This document shows, piece after piece, positions 52,594-61,337 of a stretch of 64,000 bases of DNA. Under the pieces are notes generated by a model. It saw only the letters and a program-made list of their open reading frames with translations. It did no database searches and had not been told where the DNA came from. The stretch comes from Croceivirga sp. Lineage in GTDB: Bacteria > Bacteroidota > Bacteroidia > Flavobacteriales > Flavobacteriaceae. The DNA lies in NCBI GenBank assembly GCA_028284935.1, contig JANQQQ010000008.1, positions 248,001 through 312,000 on the forward strand, written 5' to 3'. Position 1 is the first letter of the stretch. Each line of letters begins with the position of its first letter. The position numbers and the translations under genes were made by a program.

Positions 52594-54429
52594 ATGAAGA
52601 TAAAAGAAGATAAGATTCGAGGTATAATAACAAAACTGGATATCATTTTAGCGAAAATGAATGAAGATGAGGTTATACAATTGGAAACCTTAAATGAAAT
52701 TGATGAGTATTACAAAAAAAGCGCACAGAACTTACTACATTATATCTCATTCCGGAGTTTTGATGTTCGGGAAATACAGAAGCATTTAAAAAATTTGGGC
52801 TTAACACGCTTTGCCAATGCCGAAGCTCATATTAAAGCGAGTGTTATGACCATTCGCTACTTACTTGGCCTTGCCATATCCCCAAATGAACAAGTTTCTT
52901 TTGAAAAACATTGGTCGATTAAAAAAGGGAGAAAGTTGTTGAATCGCAATTCAAGGAATCTACTTGGTATGGGTTCTGAAAAAAGACGGGTGCGTATCAT
53001 GGTCACACAACCAACCGAATCAGCCACAAATTTTAACATGGTTAGGGAGATGGTGAAAAGAGGAATGGATTGTGCCCGTATCAATTGCGCACATGATTCC
53101 CCAGAGATATGGTCGAAAATGATATCAAACATTAGAAAGGCCGCGACCGAACTTAATAGGGACGTAAAAATTGCTATGGATTTGGCCGGGCCTAAAATTA
53201 GGACTGGAAGAATAGAACCGGGACCAAGGGTGTTAAGATTTAAACCTAAAAAAGACAGTTTCGGGCGTGTTTTTGAGCCAAAACAAATCGTATTGGTCCC
53301 TGAGAGTCAGGGAAAGAGGGCGCCCAATGCCCTTCCCATTGCATCAGGTGATTTGGGTAGCTTGGTAATTGGTCAGGTATTGACTATGGTCGATTCAAGA
53401 TCGAAAAACAGAAAATTAAAGGTGGTTGATGCCACTAATGGTCAGGTAACGGTAGAATGTAAAAAGACCATCTACTTTGAACCGGGTTTGATGCTTAGTG
53501 CATCTTCGAATGAATTACTGGAATTTAAAGTTGGGGAATTGCCGCCAAAAGAAAATGCCATACTCTTAAAGGTAGGCGATGAGATATGGTTGAAAAAAGA
53601 AGGGATATTAGGGCAAGGCGCTGAACATAATGAAGACGGCGGGTTGATACGACCGGCCATGATTTCGTGTCAAATGCCAGAGGTTTTTGATGATGTTAAA
53701 GAAGGCGAGCGCGTTTTTTTTGATGATGGCAAAATTGCCGGGTACATTACCGAAGTTCAAAAAAATCAGTTCAGGGTTAAAATTTCGATGGCACGTGAAA
53801 ATGGAGCTAGGTTAAAGGAGGAAAAAGGAATCAATTTTCCGGATTCAAAATTGAGTTTTTCCGGTTTGACTGCCAAAGACAAGAACGACCTTCCATTTAT
53901 TACGGACAATGCTGATGTCATTAACTTTTCTTTCGTCAATAGGGTAGATGACGTTGCCGGACTCTATTCGGAATTGGGGAAATTGGATACTGATAGGAAA
54001 ATTGGGGTTTTTTTAAAGATTGAAACCCAAACGGGTTTTGAAAACTTGGTCCCTATTCTTCTAGAGGCTATGAAAAGGGAAAATATGGGGGTAATGATTG
54101 CACGTGGCGATTTAGCCATAGAGACGGGTTGGGAGAATATTGGGCAGGTACAACAGGAAATGTTGGCCATTTGCGGTGCCGCCCATGTTCCTGTGGTCTG
54201 GGCAACCCAAGTATTGGAAAACCTCGCTAAAAATGGGTTGCCTTCACGTTCCGAAATAACCGATGCCACTACTGCCCTTAGGGCTGAATGCGTTATGTTG
54301 AATAAGGGACCCTACATTTTGGACGCCATAGCATTATTGGATACTATTCTTTGCAAAATGGAATCCTCGCATCACAAGAATGAACCCATGTTACCAAAGT
54401 TACAGTCCTTAAACCACGACTTACCCTAA
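52594..54429 (+). CDS. Divergent pyruvate-kinase-like protein with N-terminal helical domain
   Basis: 611 residues from the ATG at 52594 (MKIKEDKIRGIITKLDIILA); a TTG two codons earlier is less likely. Residues 1-125 are helical and unlike pyruvate kinase. From about 130 the (beta/alpha)8 core is recognisable: ARINCAH (usual: RLNFSHG), AMDLAGPKIRTG (usual DTKGPEIRTG), FLKIETQTG with the catalytic Lys475, ARGDLAIE and SRSEITDATTAL. The SGETA loop is replaced by LNKGPYILDAIALL and the regulatory C-terminal domain is missing, whereas the B domain looks enlarged. Pyruvate kinase activity is therefore not certain. It lies 150 bases after the channel gene. Confidence 0.8.
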   Translation: MKIKEDKIRGIITKLDIILAKMNEDEVIQLETLNEIDEYYKKSAQNLLHYISFRSFDVREIQKHLKNLGLTRFANAEAHIKASVMTIRYLLGLAISPNEQVSFEKHWSIKKGRKLLNRNSRNLLGMGSEKRRVRIMVTQPTESATNFNMVREMVKRGMDCARINCAHDSPEIWSKMISNIRKAATELNRDVKIAMDLAGPKIRTGRIEPGPRVLRFKPKKDSFGRVFEPKQIVLVPESQGKRAPNALPIASGDLGSLVIGQVLTMVDSRSKNRKLKVVDATNGQVTVECKKTIYFEPGLMLSASSNELLEFKVGELPPKENAILLKVGDEIWLKKEGILGQGAEHNEDGGLIRPAMISCQMPEVFDDVKEGERVFFDDGKIAGYITEVQKNQFRVKISMARENGARLKEEKGINFPDSKLSFSGLTAKDKNDLPFITDNADVINFSFVNRVDDVAGLYSELGKLDTDRKIGVFLKIETQTGFENLVPILLEAMKRENMGVMIARGDLAIETGWENIGQVQQEMLAICGAAHVPVVWATQVLENLAKNGLPSRSEITDATTALRAECVMLNKGPYILDAIALLDTILCKMESSHHKNEPMLPKLQSLNHDLP

Positions 54430-54442
54430 TCCGTGCACTTTT

Positions 54443-55453
54443 ATGTGTTTAAAAAAAATGTTTTTGATTGTTTTTTTGATCGTGTTTCAAGGGCAAGCTC
54501 AGAATGATTTCGACTTTAAAAACTATTTGGTCCTGGGAGTGGAAACGGCTGAGGATTTGGCATCCCTTTATTTAGAACCATTGAGTGAGGGCCTACTTTA
54601 TGGGTTGACCGGAGCTTGGAACAATTCCGCACAGGTGAAAAAACCATGGGAACTGGATGTTTCCATTGTTGCCAACGGTTCCTTTGTCCCCAATGAAAAA
54701 CTTTCAAAAAGCATTGATATTTCGGCTATTGATAATTTGGAGGTGCTTGGAGGTCAAAATAGGGTGGAAATTCCCACTATTTTGGGCAGTGATGAATCAG
54801 AAGTCACTTTTGTGGCCACTTTGAATGGTGAAGAATTCATGTTTGTTGCCCCAACGGGAATAGGGCTTTTTTCTACAAATCTGCTGCCCAATGCCTTCTT
54901 TCAAGCCAGCCTTGGATTACCCCTTAATTCTGAATTTAGCCTTCGAGTTTTTCCGAAAATTGAGGTGAGTGGGGCCAACCTGGGAATCATGGGATTCGGT
55001 CTGAAACATGAATTGACCGAAACCATAAAACCAATTCAAAATTGGCCTTTGCACATTTCACTGTTTGGGGCATTTACCAGGTTGGATGCGGACTATAGTT
55101 TTCAAGCGGATGGATTTGTGACGGGACAGTCACAACAAGTGAATATTTATCTCAATTCTTGGAATATTGAGGCTCTGGTTTCCACCAAATATCCGGTATG
55201 GAACGTTTATGGAGGCTTGGGATATGTAAATGGGGACTCTAATTACGCTCTTTTGGGAACCTACACCATTGTTACGGAACAAGAAGTGCTCAATTTTATA
55301 GACCCCTTTGATGTGCAGGGCCAAATATCCGGTGTGAAGGCAAACTTGGGCACCTGCATAAGGCTAAGTCGATTCAAAATCAATTTGGATTATACCTTTC
55401 AGGGGTTCAATAACCTTGCCCTAGGAATCAATTATAACCTTGTAAAAACTTGA
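54443..55453 (+). CDS. DUF6588-family secreted or outer-membrane protein
   Basis: 336 residues with a signal peptide (KKMFLIVFLIVFQGQAQN; the second Met at residue 6 is an alternative start). The mature part contains YLEPLSEGLLYGLTGAWNNSAQ and later beta strands alternating with Gly, for instance PVWNVYGGLGYVNGDSNYAL and FKINLDYTFQGFNNLALGIN, consistent with an outer-membrane beta-barrel, ending YNLVKT. Biological role is unknown. It starts 13 bases after the pyruvate-kinase-like gene. Confidence 0.75.
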   Translation: MCLKKMFLIVFLIVFQGQAQNDFDFKNYLVLGVETAEDLASLYLEPLSEGLLYGLTGAWNNSAQVKKPWELDVSIVANGSFVPNEKLSKSIDISAIDNLEVLGGQNRVEIPTILGSDESEVTFVATLNGEEFMFVAPTGIGLFSTNLLPNAFFQASLGLPLNSEFSLRVFPKIEVSGANLGIMGFGLKHELTETIKPIQNWPLHISLFGAFTRLDADYSFQADGFVTGQSQQVNIYLNSWNIEALVSTKYPVWNVYGGLGYVNGDSNYALLGTYTIVTEQEVLNFIDPFDVQGQISGVKANLGTCIRLSRFKINLDYTFQGFNNLALGINYNLVKT

Positions 55454-55470
55454 GTTTAAGAAAAACTACA

Positions 55471-56115
55471 TCATTTTTGGTTTGAAAAACTGCTTTTGAC
55501 CAATGCTCTGGTTAAATCCTTGGCATAATTATTAACCGTATTTTCCAAATCTGAGGGATCTTTTATCTCAAAACGCCCGACCCATTGCAGATTATCGCCT
55601 GCACTTTCGGCCAGACGGTACAAACTACTTTCGAAAATGTATTTGGTACCGCTTTTGAGTTGATCCGGTTCCCAAGTGGTAAGGGGATAGTAGGAAAGAT
55701 AGCGTCCAAACCTTCCAACACGGGTAGGTACATAAGTGGTGGAGGAATTTCCGGGAATTACATCGGTATATTCTTGGGTATTGATTAGGTTGGTAACAAT
55801 GACCCCATCAAATCCATCGGACATTAATCTTTTCTTTAAGGATGCCAATTCATCATCGGAATATTTTTTGTTGATGTTTACTATACCCTTGGCTGCATGG
55901 GACGCTACTCCATTGATACCACTTTCGGCCAATTGGGCAACCACGCTGTTTTCAAATTTTATTCGGGCCGTTTGATCTTTTGACCGCCCCACTATAAGAA
56001 GTTGATCATAGTTGTTTTTGGTTTTACTGACATTTTCGGAACTGGTCAGATAGGAGGAACATCCGGATAAAAGAATAACCAAAATGAGTCCGGGAACAAT
56101 ATAGCGTGCCTTCAT
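55471..56115 (-). CDS. Lipoprotein of unknown function
   Basis: 214 residues. Lipoprotein signal MKARYIVPGLILVILLSGC with a canonical LSGC lipobox. The mature part has YDQLLIVGRSKDQTARIKFE, a stretch of KYSDDELASLKKRLMSDGFD and VIVTNLINTQEYTDVIPGNS, suggesting one alpha/beta domain. It resembles the small lipoproteins often called hypothetical in flavobacteria. Convergent with the DUF6588 gene, 17 bases apart, and divergent from the rimP operon. Confidence 0.8.
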   Translation of the reverse strand: MKARYIVPGLILVILLSGCSSYLTSSENVSKTKNNYDQLLIVGRSKDQTARIKFENSVVAQLAESGINGVASHAAKGIVNINKKYSDDELASLKKRLMSDGFDGVIVTNLINTQEYTDVIPGNSSTTYVPTRVGRFGRYLSYYPLTTWEPDQLKSGTKYIFESSLYRLAESAGDNLQWVGRFEIKDPSDLENTVNNYAKDLTRALVKSSFSNQK

Positions 56116-56218
56116 AATAGGTTGGATTTTTTTAGGTTTTTAACACTTGGACGAAAATAAGGATTATTAGGTTTCATTTCTTCATTTCAGATGAGTCATT
56201 GTGGGTTATCCGTCCTAT

Positions 56219-56248
56219 TTTGCAGAATGTAGAATTATCCTATCTTTG
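56219..56248 (+). promoter_or_regulatory. Promoter for rimP-nusA-infB
   Basis: TTTG (56219-56222), 18 bases, TATCTTTG (56241-56248). Full consensus match. Predicted start near 56255 gives a ~60-base leader that contains the hairpin at 56279-56299. Confidence 0.75.
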
Positions 56249-56278
56249 CACCACGCAAGTGATATACGGAGTATTCAT

Positions 56279-56305
56279 GAGGGGACAACAAGTCCCCTCT
56301 TTTAT
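56279..56305 (+). terminator. Terminator-like hairpin in the rimP leader (possible attenuator)
   Basis: Perfect 8-bp stem GAGGGGAC / GTCCCCTC with an AACAA loop, then TCTTTTATT. It sits between the promoter and the rimP ATG (56317), inside the transcript. It could be a full or partial terminator. In other bacteria the nusA operon is controlled by its own product at a leader, which makes attenuation plausible. Confidence 0.6.
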
Positions 56306-56316
56306 TGCTCAAATTT

Positions 56317-56778
56317 ATGTTCAAAGAAAAGGTGGAGGAACTACTGAACAGGGCTTTGGCTAAGCGGGAAGACCTGTTTTTGTTGGAGATGACCATTGGG
56401 GGAGACCACGGCATTAAAGTAATATTGGACGGTGACAAGGGTGTTTCATTGAACGATTGTATGGAGATAAGCCGTGCCATTGAGCATAACTTAGATCGGG
56501 AAGAAGAGGATTTCTCATTGGAAGTTACTTCGGCGGGAGCAACGGCTCCTTTGGTTCTCCCCAGACAATATAAGAAGAATGTGGGGCGCAGCTTAGAGGT
56601 GGTAGCCCAAGGTGAAACGATAGAAGGGAAATTAACCCAGGTAACCGATCAAGGTATTACCTTGGAGTGGAAGGTAAGAGAACCCAAGCCGGTTGGCAAG
56701 GGAAAGCATACGGTTGAAAAAAAACAGGAAGTTGCCTTTTCAGCTATTGAAAAGGCCAAAGTGGTATTAAAATTTTAA
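56317..56778 (+). CDS. rimP: Ribosome maturation factor RimP
   Basis: Assists 30S assembly. From the ATG at 56317 (MFKEKVEELLNRALAKREDL) it has 153 residues, family size; the TTG at 56305 is less likely. Seen: DGDKGVSLNDCMEISRAIEHN and FSLEVTSAGATAPLVLPRQY, then the C-terminal KTKLTQV-like segment GKLTQVTDQGITLEWKVREP. First gene of the classical rimP-nusA-infB operon. Confidence 0.96.
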   Translation: MFKEKVEELLNRALAKREDLFLLEMTIGGDHGIKVILDGDKGVSLNDCMEISRAIEHNLDREEEDFSLEVTSAGATAPLVLPRQYKKNVGRSLEVVAQGETIEGKLTQVTDQGITLEWKVREPKPVGKGKHTVEKKQEVAFSAIEKAKVVLKF

Positions 56779-56791
56779 TGGCAACATAACA

Positions 56792-58024
56792 ATGGAAAAT
56801 CTGGCGCTTATTGAATCCTTTTCGGAATTTAAGGATGATAAGTTTATTGACAGGGTGACGTTAATGGCAATTTTGGAAGAAGTCTTTCGCAATGCCCTAA
56901 AAAAGAAGTTTGGCTCTGATGACAACTTCGATATTATTATCAACCCCGATAAAGGGGATTTGGAGATTTGGAGAAACCGAATTGTTGTGGAAGATGGAGA
57001 GGTGGAAGATCCCAACGAGGAAATTTCTTTGAGGGAGGCACGTAAGATCGAACCTGACTTTGAAGTGGGGGAAGACGTATCCGAAGAAGTGAAGTTGATG
57101 GATCTGGGAAGACGTTCCATTTTGGCCCTACGTCAAAATTTAATTGCCAAGATCCACGAGCACGACAATACTACCATTTATAAACAATTTAAGGATTTAG
57201 AAGGAGAGATTTACACGGCTGAGGTGCATCATATTCGTCATAAGGCCATCATTCTTTTGGACGATGAGGGCAACGAAATCATCATGCCCAAGGACAAGCA
57301 AATTCCTTCTGACTTCTTTAGGAAAGGGGACAATGTCCGTGGTATTATTGAAAGCGTGGAGCTCAAGGGCAATAAGCCGGCCATCATCATGTCAAGGACA
57401 TCACCAAAGTTCTTGGAACAGTTGTTTTTCCAAGAAATCCCAGAAGTGTTTGATGGTTTGATTTCCATTAAGAAAGCGGTCAGGATTCCGGGGGAAAAAG
57501 CCAAGGTGGCTGTTGATTCGTATGATGACAGAATTGACCCGGTAGGGGCTTGTGTGGGTATGAAGGGATCCCGTATACATGGTATTGTTCGAGAATTGGG
57601 CAATGAAAATATTGATGTCATTAATTGGACCAACAATACCCAGTTGATGGTTACCAGGGCTTTGAGCCCAGCTAGGGTAACCTCAGTGAAGTTGGATGAT
57701 GAAAAAAAGACCGCCCAAGTATACTTGAAGCCAGAAGAGGTTTCCAAGGCCATAGGTAGGGGAGGGCATAACATACGTTTGGCAGGCCAATTGACAGGTT
57801 ATGAAATAGATGTGTTCCGTGAAGGAGTGGAAGAGGATGTGGAATTAACGGAATTCTCCGATGAAATCGATTCTTGGATAATAGAAGAATTCAAGAAAAT
57901 TGGACTTGATACGGCACGAAGTGTTTTGGAACAAGATGTGGACGATTTGATCAAGCGCACGGATTTGGAAGAAGAGACAGTCAGTGAGGTCGTGCGAATC
58001 CTTAAAGCTGAGTTTGAAGATTAA
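56792..58024 (+). CDS. nusA: Transcription termination/antitermination protein NusA
   Basis: 410 residues. N-terminal polymerase-binding domain (ALIESFSEFKDDKFIDRVTL and ALKKKFGSDDNFDIIINPDK), S1 domain with YTAEVHHIRHKAIILLDDEG, and two KH domains (VGACVGMKGSRIHGIVRELG and AIGRGGHNIRLAGQLTGYEI). The C-terminus ends after KH2 with a short acidic helical part, lacking the AR2 acidic repeats of E. coli NusA, which is usual in this phylum. Starts 13 bases after rimP. Confidence 0.97.
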   Translation: MENLALIESFSEFKDDKFIDRVTLMAILEEVFRNALKKKFGSDDNFDIIINPDKGDLEIWRNRIVVEDGEVEDPNEEISLREARKIEPDFEVGEDVSEEVKLMDLGRRSILALRQNLIAKIHEHDNTTIYKQFKDLEGEIYTAEVHHIRHKAIILLDDEGNEIIMPKDKQIPSDFFRKGDNVRGIIESVELKGNKPAIIMSRTSPKFLEQLFFQEIPEVFDGLISIKKAVRIPGEKAKVAVDSYDDRIDPVGACVGMKGSRIHGIVRELGNENIDVINWTNNTQLMVTRALSPARVTSVKLDDEKKTAQVYLKPEEVSKAIGRGGHNIRLAGQLTGYEIDVFREGVEEDVELTEFSDEIDSWIIEEFKKIGLDTARSVLEQDVDDLIKRTDLEEETVSEVVRILKAEFED

Positions 58025-58064
58025 ATTATATTTGCACACAATTTACAGGGAGTATTAGATTTTT

Positions 58065-60725
58065 ATGGCAGATAACCCAACAATACGATTAAACAAGGTT
58101 CTACGTGAATTAAACATTTCATTGGATAGGGCTGTGGATCATTTGGCTTCAAAAGGACATGAAATTGAGGCACGTCCCACGACCAAAATAACCAATGAGG
58201 TGTATCAGGTATTGTTGGATGAGTTCCAGACAGATGCCAGTAAAAAGGCAGCTTCCCAAGAAGTGGCCGAAGAAAAAATGAAGGAGAAGGAAGAGCTTCG
58301 CCTTCAAATGGAACGGGAGCAGGAGGAACGTAGACTGGCGCGTGAACGTAGACAGGCTGCCTCCGAAAAGGTGATTCGTGGTAAGGCAGAGCTTTCAGGA
58401 CCTAAGACCGTGGGCAAAATCGATTTGGACAAAAAACCGGAAGCTCCAAAACCCAAGGAGGAACCCGTGGTCCAAAAAGAAGAGCCACAACCTGCTAAGG
58501 TTGCCGAGAAAAAGGAGGAGGTAAAGCCCGTCCCGGAACAGCCTGCAGTGGAAGAGGTAAAGGAGCCAGAGGCTATCCAAACCCAATATCAAAAACTTTC
58601 CGGTCCAAAACTTACCGGGGATAAAATTGACCTCAGTAAGTTCCAAAAACCCAAAAAGAAAAAAGAGGAGCCCAAAGCTGATGCTGCGCAGGCTTCATCT
58701 GACCGAAAGAAAAGGAGAAAGCGGATCATTAGTAAAAATGATACCTCTGGAGCAGGAAACAACCGAGGTCGAAATGGACAAAGAAAGGGAGGACAGCGAC
58801 AAGCGGTAGCCAAGGTAGAGCCTACCGAGGAAGAAATTCAAAAGCAGGTGAGGGAAACCTTGGAAAAACTTCAAGGTAAAACAAACAAGGGTAAGGGTGC
58901 CAAATATAGAAGGGAGAAAAGAGACCTTCACCGTCAACAATCTGAAAAAGAACTCGAATTACAGGAAAAAGAAAGCAAACTGCTTAAAGTAACGGAGTTT
59001 GTTACTGTAAACGAGGTGGCCACTATGATGGATGTTTCCACAACGGAAATTATTTCGGCCTGTATGTCCTTAGGGATGATGGTGACATTGAACCAACGTT
59101 TGGATGCTGAAACATTAAGTATCGTTGCGGAAGAGTTTGGCTATGAAGTGGAGTTTGTCACCGCTGAAATTGAAGAATCCATTGAAGTGGAAGAGGATGC
59201 TCCGGAAGATTTGGAGCACAGGGCACCGATTGTCACGGTAATGGGCCACGTTGACCATGGTAAAACCTCTTTGTTGGATTACATCCGTGAAGAAAATGTA
59301 ATTGCTGGCGAGAGTGGGGGAATTACCCAGCACATAGGTGCTTATGGGGTTACTTTGGAATCAGGACAAAAAATGACCTTTTTGGATACGCCGGGTCACG
59401 AGGCGTTTACCGCCATGCGTGCAAGGGGTGCCCAAGTTACGGACATCGCCATTATTGTAGTAGCGGCGGATGATGATATTATGCCCCAAACCAAGGAGGC
59501 CATCAGTCACGCCCAGGCTGCGGGTGTTCCTATAGTATTCGCCATCAATAAGATTGATAAGCCTACGGCAAATCCGGACAAAATTAAAGAGGGCTTGGCA
59601 GGAATGAACCTTTTGGTAGAAGATTGGGGCGGTAAAATACAGTCCCATGATATTTCGGCAAAAACGGGACAGGGTGTAAAAGAACTGCTTGAAAAGGTGT
59701 TGCTCGAAGCTGAACTATTGGAATTGAAAGCCAACCCGGAACGTCTTGCTTCAGGTACGGTGGTAGAGGCATTTTTGGACAAGGGTCGCGGTTATGTGTC
59801 CACTATATTGGTCCAGAACGGTACGTTGCAAGTGGGGGATTATGTTTTGGCAGGCACCTGTAGTGGCAAGGTAAAAGCCATGCAAGATGAGCGTGGCAAA
59901 AATATTAAGAACGCTGGCCCAGCTACTCCAATTTCGATTTTAGGCCTCGATGGTGCGCCACAAGCGGGAGATAAGTTCAATGTACTGGAGGACGAGCGTG
60001 AGGCCAAACAAATTGCAACCAAGCGTTCACAATTGCAACGTGAGCAATCCGTAAGAACACAACGCCATATTACCTTGGACGAGATTGGTCGAAGAATCGC
60101 CCTCGGGGACTTTAAAGAGTTGAACATTATACTTAAAGGTGATGTGGATGGTTCGGTCGAGGCTTTGACGGATTCCTTCCAAAAATTATCCACGGACGAG
60201 ATACAGGTCAATATTATTCATAAAGGCGTTGGAGCCATTACGGAATCTGACGTTTTATTGGCAAGTGCTTCGGATGCCATAATTATAGGGTTTAATGTTA
60301 GGCCTATGGGCAACGCCAGATCCGTTGCTGACAAGGAGGAAATTGATATTAGGACCTACTCCATTATTTATGATGCCATCAATGATCTGAAGGATGCCAT
60401 GGAAGGTATGCTTTCTCCAGAAATGAAGGAGGAAATCACAGGTAACGCGGAAATTAGGGAAACCTTTAAAATATCCAAGATTGGGACCATTGCCGGTTGT
60501 ATGGTAACCAGTGGTAAAATCTTTAGAAATTCACAAATCCGATTGATTCGGGATGGTGTGGTCGTGTTTACTGGTGAACTGGCTTCCTTAAAACGGTTCA
60601 AGGACGACGTCAAAGAAGTCTCCAAGGGATATGATTGTGGTCTTCAGGTGAAAAATTACAATGATATTAGGATTGGGGATTTAATTGAAGCCTTCCAGGA
60701 AGTAGCGGTGAAGAAGAAGTTATAA
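58065..60725 (+). CDS. infB: Translation initiation factor IF-2
   Basis: 886 residues. The long, charged N-terminal region (about 65-300, Lys/Glu/Pro-rich) is followed by an IF2_N helix ([20 protein letters not shown]), then the G domain: [14 protein letters not shown] (G1), [16 protein letters not shown] (G3), [15 protein letters not shown] (G4). Domains II to IV follow: [16 protein letters not shown] and [18 protein letters not shown], to the C-terminal [21 protein letters not shown] box at 58027-58034 has no suitable partner, so infB is most likely read from the rimP promoter. Confidence 0.97.
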   Translation: MADNPTIRLNKVLRELNISLDRAVDHLASKGHEIEARPTTKITNEVYQVLLDEFQTDASKKAASQEVAEEKMKEKEELRLQMEREQEERRLARERRQAASEKVIRGKAELSGPKTVGKIDLDKKPEAPKPKEEPVVQKEEPQPAKVAEKKEEVKPVPEQPAVEEVKEPEAIQTQYQKLSGPKLTGDKIDLSKFQKPKKKKEEPKADAAQASSDRKKRRKRIISKNDTSGAGNNRGRNGQRKGGQRQAVAKVEPTEEEIQKQVRETLEKLQGKTNKGKGAKYRREKRDLHRQQSEKELELQEKESKLLKVTEFVTVNEVATMMDVSTTEIISACMSLGMMVTLNQRLDAETLSIVAEEFGYEVEFVTAEIEESIEVEEDAPEDLEHRAPIVTVMGHVDHGKTSLLDYIREENVIAGESGGITQHIGAYGVTLESGQKMTFLDTPGHEAFTAMRARGAQVTDIAIIVVAADDDIMPQTKEAISHAQAAGVPIVFAINKIDKPTANPDKIKEGLAGMNLLVEDWGGKIQSHDISAKTGQGVKELLEKVLLEAELLELKANPERLASGTVVEAFLDKGRGYVSTILVQNGTLQVGDYVLAGTCSGKVKAMQDERGKNIKNAGPATPISILGLDGAPQAGDKFNVLEDEREAKQIATKRSQLQREQSVRTQRHITLDEIGRRIALGDFKELNIILKGDVDGSVEALTDSFQKLSTDEIQVNIIHKGVGAITESDVLLASASDAIIIGFNVRPMGNARSVADKEEIDIRTYSIIYDAINDLKDAMEGMLSPEMKEEITGNAEIRETFKISKIGTIAGCMVTSGKIFRNSQIRLIRDGVVVFTGELASLKRFKDDVKEVSKGYDCGLQVKNYNDIRIGDLIEAFQEVAVKKKL

Positions 60726-60736
60726 CCCTAACCCTT

Positions 60737-61108
60737 TTATCGTGAATCACTCTCGGGTTTTAATAGCATGGCACTGGGATATTTTTTGCGAACTTCCCTA
60801 AAACGCCTCTCCGCTTCCAAAGGATTTTGAAATTTTCCCAACCGTACCCTGTAGGTGGGTTCCTGGAACTCAATTTTAGAATACCATCCGGGAAAGTCAA
60901 TATCAACCTGGGACTTTAAGTTTTGCGCCTTTTCGTAGCTTCCAAAACCTACCTGTATTTGATAGTAGCCCCTAGTGGAATTTACCTTGTTGTACACCTT
61001 GACCAATTGATCAATTTTCGGATTTTGTTCAATGGTCACAACGCCCTCTTGAGCATGGGTGTACACCAATGATGATAGAAGAAGCAAGGAAAAAATGAAC
61101 ATTCTCAT
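60737..61108 (-). CDS. SPOR-domain secreted protein
   Basis: The ATG at 61108 (MRMFIFSLLLLSSLVYTHAQ) gives 123 residues with a signal peptide; the extra residues of the longer frame to 61144 precede it. The C-terminal SPOR domain (about 45-120) reads RGYYQIQVGFGSYEKAQNLK, FQEPTYRVRLGKFQNPLEAE and RRFREVRKKYPSAMLL. SPOR domains bind denuded peptidoglycan at division sites, so this is probably a periplasmic murein-binding protein. Convergent with infB (11 bases). A TAGTTTTG box lies at 61149-61142 (minus). Confidence 0.9.
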   Translation of the reverse strand: MRMFIFSLLLLSSLVYTHAQEGVVTIEQNPKIDQLVKVYNKVNSTRGYYQIQVGFGSYEKAQNLKSQVDIDFPGWYSKIEFQEPTYRVRLGKFQNPLEAERRFREVRKKYPSAMLLKPESDSR

Positions 61109-61226
61109 AGGTCTAAAAAGTACTTCAAAAGTTTTCTTGGACAAAACTAAATTTTTAAAGGTTAAACATTCCCAAAATTCAGTTATTTAGAACAGTTATA
61201 AATTATGTTGTAAGAATCCTTTAACA

Positions 61227-61257
61227 TTTCAAAAAAGCCCCCTGTGTCGTATTTTTG
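61227..61257 (+). promoter_or_regulatory. Promoter for the Alternative Complex III operon
   Basis: TTTC (61227-61230, one mismatch to TTTG), 19 bases, TATTTTTG (61250-61257). Predicted start near 61264, so the ORF start at 61257 is upstream of the transcript and the real start is the ATG near 61338. Confidence 0.5.
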
Positions 61258-61271
61258 TGCCCAATTTGAGC

Positions 61272-61313
61272 CACGGAAATACTAACGCTTTCAGTATCAG
61301 TTCTAAATCCGTG
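61272..61313 (+). other. Hairpin in the leader of the ActA gene
   Basis: Two nested arms: outer CACGGA / TCCGTG (6 bp) and inner ATACT / AGTAT (5 bp) around a 9-base loop, lying about 25 bases before the ATG. An internal asymmetric loop on the 3' side separates the arms. It could affect translation or stability; function is unknown. Confidence 0.4.
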
Positions 61314-61337
61314 CCAAAATTTTTGATAGTAACTATT

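Noticed and set aside
58027-58034. TATATTTG box as an internal promoter for infB
   Set aside because: The nearest TTTG (58013-58016) is only 10 bases away, too short; no other -33 element at 18-21 bases.
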